From Hydrogenophaga sp. (GTDB lineage: Bacteria > Pseudomonadota > Gammaproteobacteria > Burkholderiales > Burkholderiaceae), in assembly GCA_025458545.1 (NCBI GenBank), contig JALOSH010000045.1, forward strand, positions 1 through 10,625: a stretch of 10,625 nucleotides of DNA, given 5' to 3'. Numbering within the stretch: position 1 is the first letter of the stretch; every line of letters begins with the position of its first letter. Of the stretch, positions 7,430-10,625 are shown piece by piece. Both the position numbers and the translations under genes were made by a program. The notes beneath the pieces are model-generated. The model searched no databases, was not told where the DNA came from, and saw only the letters and a program-made list of their open reading frames with translations.

Positions 7430-7666
7430 ATGACATATCTTGTGATTGTGGCGTTCATCGCCATCATTGGCAGCCTGGCTGCGGCGCTGGTGTTCATGAT
7501 GCGCGGCGGCGAGTCCAGCGACACCGAAACCGGTGCTCCGCGCAAAAACCACATGGCCCGAGCGCTTGCGTTTCGGGTTGGTTTCTCCATCCTGTTGTTC
7601 CTGGTGGTGCTGATCAGTTACCAGATGGGCTGGATACAACCCACCGGACTCCCGCTTCAACGGTGA
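7430..7666 (+). CDS. Twin transmembrane small protein (DUF2909-like)
   Basis: A protein of 78 residues with two hydrophobic helices (about 3-24 and 48-66). They are joined by a polar loop of some 25 residues containing RGGESSDTETGAPRKN and a basic patch before the second helix. The C-terminal tail is GWIQPTGLPLQR. Small proteins of this kind (DUF2909, 'twin transmembrane protein') are found beside cytochrome c oxidase genes in Betaproteobacteria and Gammaproteobacteria; their function is not known. Here it is the only gene of the cluster on the plus strand, divergent from surf1 and convergent with ctaE. An AAGGGA at 7414-7419 lies 10 bases before the ATG and is a weak ribosome site. Transcription should end at the hairpin at 7680-7715. 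Confidence 0.85.
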   Translation: MTYLVIVAFIAIIGSLAAALVFMMRGGESSDTETGAPRKNHMARALAFRVGFSILLFLVVLISYQMGWIQPTGLPLQR

Positions 7667-7679
7667 AACCCTGTGCAAG

Positions 7680-7715
7680 CCAACAAAAAAGCGCCTGGTG
7701 GCGCTTTTTTGTTGG
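7680..7715. terminator. Bidirectional rho-independent terminator
   Basis: A perfect 16-base stem: 7680-7695 (CCAACAAAAAAGCGCC) pairs with 7700-7715 around a TGGT loop. The GC core is flanked by A6 and T6, so it serves both the DUF2909-like gene (plus strand) and ctaE (minus strand, stop at 7753). It splits the cox cluster into two transcription units. Confidence 0.9.
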
Positions 7716-7752
7716 GCTGGTCGCACCAGGCGCCACCAGCAAGAAGGTTTGC

Positions 7753-8634
7753 TCACATCCAGTAAACGACGACGTACAGACCCAGCCACACCACATCCAC
7801 AAAGTGCCAATACCAGGCGGCCCCTTCGAATCCGAAGTGGCGCTGCGCCGTAAAATGGCCTTTCTGCAGGCGCAGGGTGATGAACAACAACATCAGCATG
7901 CCCACGAAGACGTGGAAGCCGTGGAAACCGGTCAGCAGATAAAAGGTGGAGCCAAAAATCCCGGAAGACAGCTTGAGGTTCAGTGCCGAGTAGGCGTACG
8001 CGTACTCGTATCCCTGCACGAACAGGAACACCAGACCCAGGATCACGGTCATCCACATGAACGCGATGGTCTTGCTGCGGTTGCCCGCCTGCAATGCGTG
8101 GTGAGCGATGGTGAGCGTCACACCGGAGGTCAGCAACAAAGCCGTGTTGATCGTGGGCAGCCAGAAAGGCCCCATGGTCTGAAACGGCTCGACGATGCCG
8201 GCCGGTGAAGCAGTGGCTCCCGGCTGCGTGCTGGGCCACACGGCGGAGAAATCCGGCCAGATCAACGCATTCTCGATACCTCCCAATGCGGGAACGGAAT
8301 GGGACCTCGCCCACCAGAGCGCGGTGAAGAAGGCTCCAAAGAACATCACCTCCGAAAAGATGAACCAGCTCATGCTCCACCGGTAGGACAGGTCGATTTT
8401 CCGGCCGTACATGCCGGATTCGCTCTCACCGACCGATTCGCTGAACCACTGGTAGAGCACGATCAACCAGAACGCCAGACCAAAGGCCAACGAATACATG
8501 CCCCAGGTGGCGCCATTGATCCACTGACCGGCCCCGAGGATCACAAAAAACAGGCCGATGGCCGACATCACTGGGTGCCGCGAGGGCCCCGGAACGAAGT
8601 AGTAGGGCGTCGTGCCGGGTGTTGCTGCTGACAT
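7753..8634 (-). CDS. ctaE: Cytochrome c oxidase subunit III
   Basis: A protein of 293 residues with seven predicted membrane helices. Typical features are YYFVPGPSRHPV (11-22), FIFSEVMFFGAFF with the conserved Glu95, GSTFYLLTGFHGFHVFVG (228-245), and the C-terminal GAAWYWHFVDVVWLGLYVVVYW. Subunit III stabilises the catalytic core of the aa3 oxidase and binds lipids near the proton entry path. An insert of about 35 residues after TALWWARSHSVPALGG (104-119) is usual in betaproteobacterial versions. The ATG at 8632-8634 is chosen because AGGAG lies 5 bases before it; an in-frame GTG at 8638-8640 would overlap this ribosome site. It follows the DUF2970 gene after 62 bases and is the last gene before the terminator at 7680-7715. 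Confidence 0.96.
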   Translation of the reverse strand: MSAATPGTTPYYFVPGPSRHPVMSAIGLFFVILGAGQWINGATWGMYSLAFGLAFWLIVLYQWFSESVGESESGMYGRKIDLSYRWSMSWFIFSEVMFFGAFFTALWWARSHSVPALGGIENALIWPDFSAVWPSTQPGATASPAGIVEPFQTMGPFWLPTINTALLLTSGVTLTIAHHALQAGNRSKTIAFMWMTVILGLVFLFVQGYEYAYAYSALNLKLSSGIFGSTFYLLTGFHGFHVFVGMLMLLFITLRLQKGHFTAQRHFGFEGAAWYWHFVDVVWLGLYVVVYWM

Positions 8635-8696
8635 GCTCACTCCTAAGTGCTTGCGCTTGTTTGAATAGTTGAAAAAACCAGTGACCTGCTATGAAC

Positions 8697-8906
8697 TCAG
8701 CGCACAACCCAGTTGACGATGACCATCAGCAGGGCCACGAACAGCAGGGCCATCACCAAGCCCACCGCCAAGATGTGCAGTGGATTGAGCTTGGCCACGT
8801 CATGGTGGAAATCGGCCCGTCGGCGCACACCCAGGAAGCCCCAGAGCACGGCCTTGACCGTTCCGGTCCAGGAACCCTTGCGATGGTGACCGGGAACCTG
8901 ACTCAT
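8697..8906 (-). CDS. DUF2970 small membrane protein
   Basis: A protein of 69 residues. The N-terminal half is basic and polar with a GTVKAVLWGFLGVRRRADF segment (15-33), and NPLHILAVGLVMALLFVALL (41-60) begins a single membrane helix near the C-terminus. This is the DUF2970 pattern (SFWxxxKAVLWSFFGIRK...), a family found in beta- and gammaproteobacterial cox clusters between Cox11 and subunit III. Function is unknown; a role as an accessory small subunit or in assembly is inferred from its place. Its ATG overlaps the ctaG stop by four bases (ATGA), so the two are probably translationally coupled. Confidence 0.88.
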   Translation of the reverse strand: MSQVPGHHRKGSWTGTVKAVLWGFLGVRRRADFHHDVAKLNPLHILAVGLVMALLFVALLMVIVNWVVR

Positions 8907-9520
8907 ACGGCACCTGCCGCCTTGACCGGCAACGGAATCGAGACCGCATCAGCGGCCATATCCTGCGGCGCAGCGGGCACTTTGCCGCCCACCTCAAAGA
9001 AGGTGTAGGACAACGTGATCGTGGTGACATCCTTCGATATCCTGGGATCGATCACAAAAGCCACCGGCCATTCCTTGCGCTCTCCCGGCGCGAGCGTGTA
9101 CTGCGTGAAACAGAAACATTCGAGCTTGTTGAAGTGCGCTGTGGCTTGCTTGGGCGCGTAGCTGGGAATGGCCTGAGCGGCCATGGTCCGGTTCTGGATG
9201 TTCTGGAACTCGTACATCACGGTGTTGAGTTCGCCCGGATGCACCTGCAGACTGCGCACGGCGGGCTTGAAATACCAGGGACCGCGGCTGTTCACATCGA
9301 ACTCCACCGTGATGGTCCGCGAGCGGTCCACCTGGGTGTTGGCGGGCAACTTGGCCTTCGCACCCGGCACCTGGAGTTCGGACAACGACAGGATGTTGAT
9401 GCCGGTCGCCTCGCAGATCGCCCGGTAGATGGGCACCAAGGCGTAACCGAAAGCGAACATGCCCAGCGTGATCACGCAGAGCTTGCCCACCATTTTGAAG
9501 TTTTCGCGACGAAGTCCCAT
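8903..9520 (-). CDS. ctaG: Cytochrome c oxidase assembly protein CtaG/Cox11
   Basis: A protein of 205 residues. One N-terminal membrane helix (about 11-30, ending in ALVPIYRAICEATG) is followed by a periplasmic immunoglobulin-like domain. The copper-binding pair CFCF (C135 and C137, in NKLECFCFTQYTLAPGE) is intact, and C36 after the helix is also conserved in the family. Also present are NRTMAAQAIPSYAP (110-123) and the C-terminal ITLSYTFFEVGG. Cox11 delivers copper to the CuB site of subunit I. The ATG at 9518-9520 places the standard short cytoplasmic N-terminus (MGLRRENFKMVGKL) before the helix; a longer in-frame version starting upstream would overlap the small gene. It lies 10 bases after the small assembly protein and overlaps DUF2970 by four bases. 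Confidence 0.95.
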   Translation of the reverse strand: MGLRRENFKMVGKLCVITLGMFAFGYALVPIYRAICEATGINILSLSELQVPGAKAKLPANTQVDRSRTITVEFDVNSRGPWYFKPAVRSLQVHPGELNTVMYEFQNIQNRTMAAQAIPSYAPKQATAHFNKLECFCFTQYTLAPGERKEWPVAFVIDPRISKDVTTITLSYTFFEVGGKVPAAPQDMAADAVSIPLPVKAAGAV

Positions 9521-9530
9521 GTTCGACCGA

Positions 9531-9641
9531 TCAGCCGCCGAGCAGCAAGATTTTGGCAACAAACCCGAGGAAAAACACCGCTGCCACCGATGCAAGGATC
9601 AAACCCAGGCGGGCGTTTTGCTTTTTGTGGTCTGTGGACAT
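9531..9641 (-). CDS. Cytochrome oxidase small assembly-type protein (36 residues)
   Basis: A very short gene between ctaD and ctaG. It encodes MSTDHKKQNARLGLILASVA, then AVFFLGFVAKILLLGG and TGA at 9531-9533. It has a basic, polar N-terminus (residues 1-15) and one hydrophobic helix (about 16-35). Proteins of this size and pattern (KKQNxRxGLILASVAxxFFxGF) are annotated in Burkholderiales as 'cytochrome oxidase small assembly protein', always at this place (recognised from memory). The ATG at 9639-9641 is preferred because GGA lies about nine bases upstream; an in-frame ATG at 9651-9653 would add METT. Spacing is 31 bases after ctaD and 10 before ctaG. The role is unproven; the context suggests help in subunit I maturation or a tiny extra subunit. 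Confidence 0.8.
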   Translation of the reverse strand: MSTDHKKQNARLGLILASVAAVFFLGFVAKILLLGG

Positions 9642-9672
9642 TGTGGTTTCCATGTGGTGCAAGCGGACCGGG

Positions 9673-10625
9673 TCAACCGATCACTTTGGTGGCCGTGGCG
9701 TCCAGCTTGGGCGGGTTCTCGAAGGTGTGGAACGGGGCGGGCGAAGCCACTTCCCATTCGAGACCCTCGGCACCTTCCCAGGGCTTCTGCGGGGCTTTTT
9801 CGCCTTTCCCGCGCATGGCCGGGAGGATCACGGCAACAAAGAAGTACACCTGTGCAAAACCGAAGGCAAAACCACCGACCGATGCGATCGCGTTGAAATC
9901 GGCAAACTGCATTGGGTAATCGGCGTAGCGACGCGGCATGCCCGCCAAGCCGAGGAAGTGCATCGGGAAGAAGGTGATGTTGAAGGAGATCATCGACCAC
10001 CAGAAGTGGATCTTGCCGCGGGTCTCGCTGTACATCACGCCGGTCCACTTGGGCAGCCAGTAGGGGAGCCGGCCACCAGCACGTAGTGGAAGTGAGCCAC
10101 CACGTAATAGGTGTCCTGGAAGTTGATGTCGATGGGTGCGACAGACAGGATCAAGCCTGTGAAACCACCGATGGTGAACACAAAGATGAAACCCACCGAC
10201 CACAACATCGGGGTCTCGAAGGTCATCGATCCCTTCCACATGGTCGCGATCCAGTTGAAGATCTTCACGCCCGTGGGCACGGCGATCAACATGGTCGAGT
10301 ACATGAAGAACAGCTGACCCGTCACCGGCATGCCGGTGGTGAACATGTGGTGAGCCCACACGACAAAGGACAGGATGGCGATGGAGCCGGTGGCGTACAC
10401 CATGGAGGCGTAACCGAAGAGCTTCTTGCGCGAGAAGGCGGGGACCACCTGGCTGATGATGCCGAAGGCCGGCAAGATCATGATGTACACCTCGGGGTGG
10501 CCGAAGAACCAGAAGATGTGCTGGTACATCACCGGATCACCACCACCCGCAGGGTTGAAGAAGCTGGTGCCGAAATGGCGGTCGGTCAGGGTCATGGTGA
10601 TGGCGCCGGCCAGCACGGGCATCAC
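9673..10625 (-). pseudogene. ctaD: Cytochrome c oxidase subunit I, partial and frameshifted
   Basis: The C-terminal part of subunit I enters from the right edge; roughly the first 40 percent of the protein is outside the window. The first frame (10625-10065, 187 codons) holds the catalytic residues: CuB histidine and crosslinked tyrosine in GHPEVYI, the CuB pair in WAHHMF, the K-channel motif PTGVK, and the heme a3 and heme a histidines in [13 protein letters not shown]. After this the frame breaks. The continuation, [20 protein letters not shown] to the stop at 9673-9675 (129 codons), lies in another frame beginning at about 10062. Family members normally have about nine residues (LFAxFxGYY type) between VAGS and YW; here only two bases remain, so about 25 bases are missing. 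Read as written, the product would stop at 10035 after an unrelated tail of 9 residues. Either a real lesion or a sequence/assembly error. Confidence 0.9.

Noticed and set aside
8635..8640. GTG at 8638-8640 as the ctaE start
   Set aside because: It overlaps the AGGAG ribosome site that is well placed for the ATG at 8632-8634.
9521..9595. Longer N-terminus for CtaG
   Set aside because: The extra residues are not Cox11-like and overlap the small assembly protein gene; family members begin close to the MGLRRENFKM position.
10035..10080. Programmed ribosomal frameshift in ctaD
   Set aside because: A slip of one base would not restore the roughly eight missing residues of helix X, and there is no convincing slippery heptamer with a downstream structure; a deletion or artefact explains it better.
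9673..10359. Two separate overlapping minus-strand genes at the right end
   Set aside because: Both frames are parts of one ctaD gene; the conserved residues of subunit I run from one frame to the other across the break at about 10063.
1..10625. CRISPR arrays, insertion sequences, tRNA or rRNA genes, attachment sites, prophage or defence genes
   Set aside because: I looked for direct-repeat arrays, transposase-like proteins, terminal inverted repeats and RNA-gene motifs and saw none; the window is a dense housekeeping respiratory region.

Overview
This is a GC-rich window whose gene families and gene order point to a betaproteobacterium of the order Burkholderiales, most like the Comamonadaceae (Hydrogenophaga, Acidovorax and relatives). 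That placement is inferred from recognised families and layout, not from a search. The window is almost fully coding, and no gap without a gene exceeds about 90 bases.

Left part (1-3195). The end of a calcium/sodium antiporter-like gene runs rightward off the left edge. It converges on a leftward NAD(P)-binding SDR/epimerase-fold gene. An 82-base divergent gap separates that gene from a rightward pair: a 2Fe-2S/FAD/NAD oxidoreductase of the type usually labelled CDP-6-deoxy-delta-3,4-glucoseen reductase, and a periplasmic Bug/TctC-type solute-binding protein. The second gene of the pair starts inside the stop codon of the first. A perfect bidirectional hairpin terminator (3158-3195) closes this block.

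Right part (3210-10625). This is an aa3-type cytochrome c oxidase gene cluster on the minus strand. In transcription order it holds ctaD (subunit I, entering from the right edge), a 36-residue small assembly-type protein, ctaG (Cox11, delivery of CuB copper), a DUF2970 single-helix protein, ctaE (subunit III), surf1 (heme a assembly), an unusual membrane-anchored Sco-like protein, ctaA (heme A synthase), ctaB (heme O synthase) and a Sco1/SenC lipoprotein (CuA copper). One small twin-helix protein (DUF2909-like) is read from the opposite strand between ctaE and surf1. A second bidirectional terminator (7680-7715) follows ctaE, so the cluster probably forms two units: ctaD to ctaE (structural subunits and copper insertion), and surf1 to sco (heme A synthesis and assembly). 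Gene spacing within each unit is tight, with several stop/start overlaps.

The most notable point is that ctaD is broken as written. Just after the heme-ligand motif AHFHY, about 25 bases of a conserved helix appear to be missing, and the reading frame shifts near 10063. Every other complete cox gene here looks intact, so this is either a recent lesion or, more likely, an assembly or sequencing error. I see no mobile element, CRISPR array, RNA gene or obviously new multi-gene system. The less studied pieces are the Sco-like protein, the 36-residue protein and the antisense-oriented DUF2909 gene.
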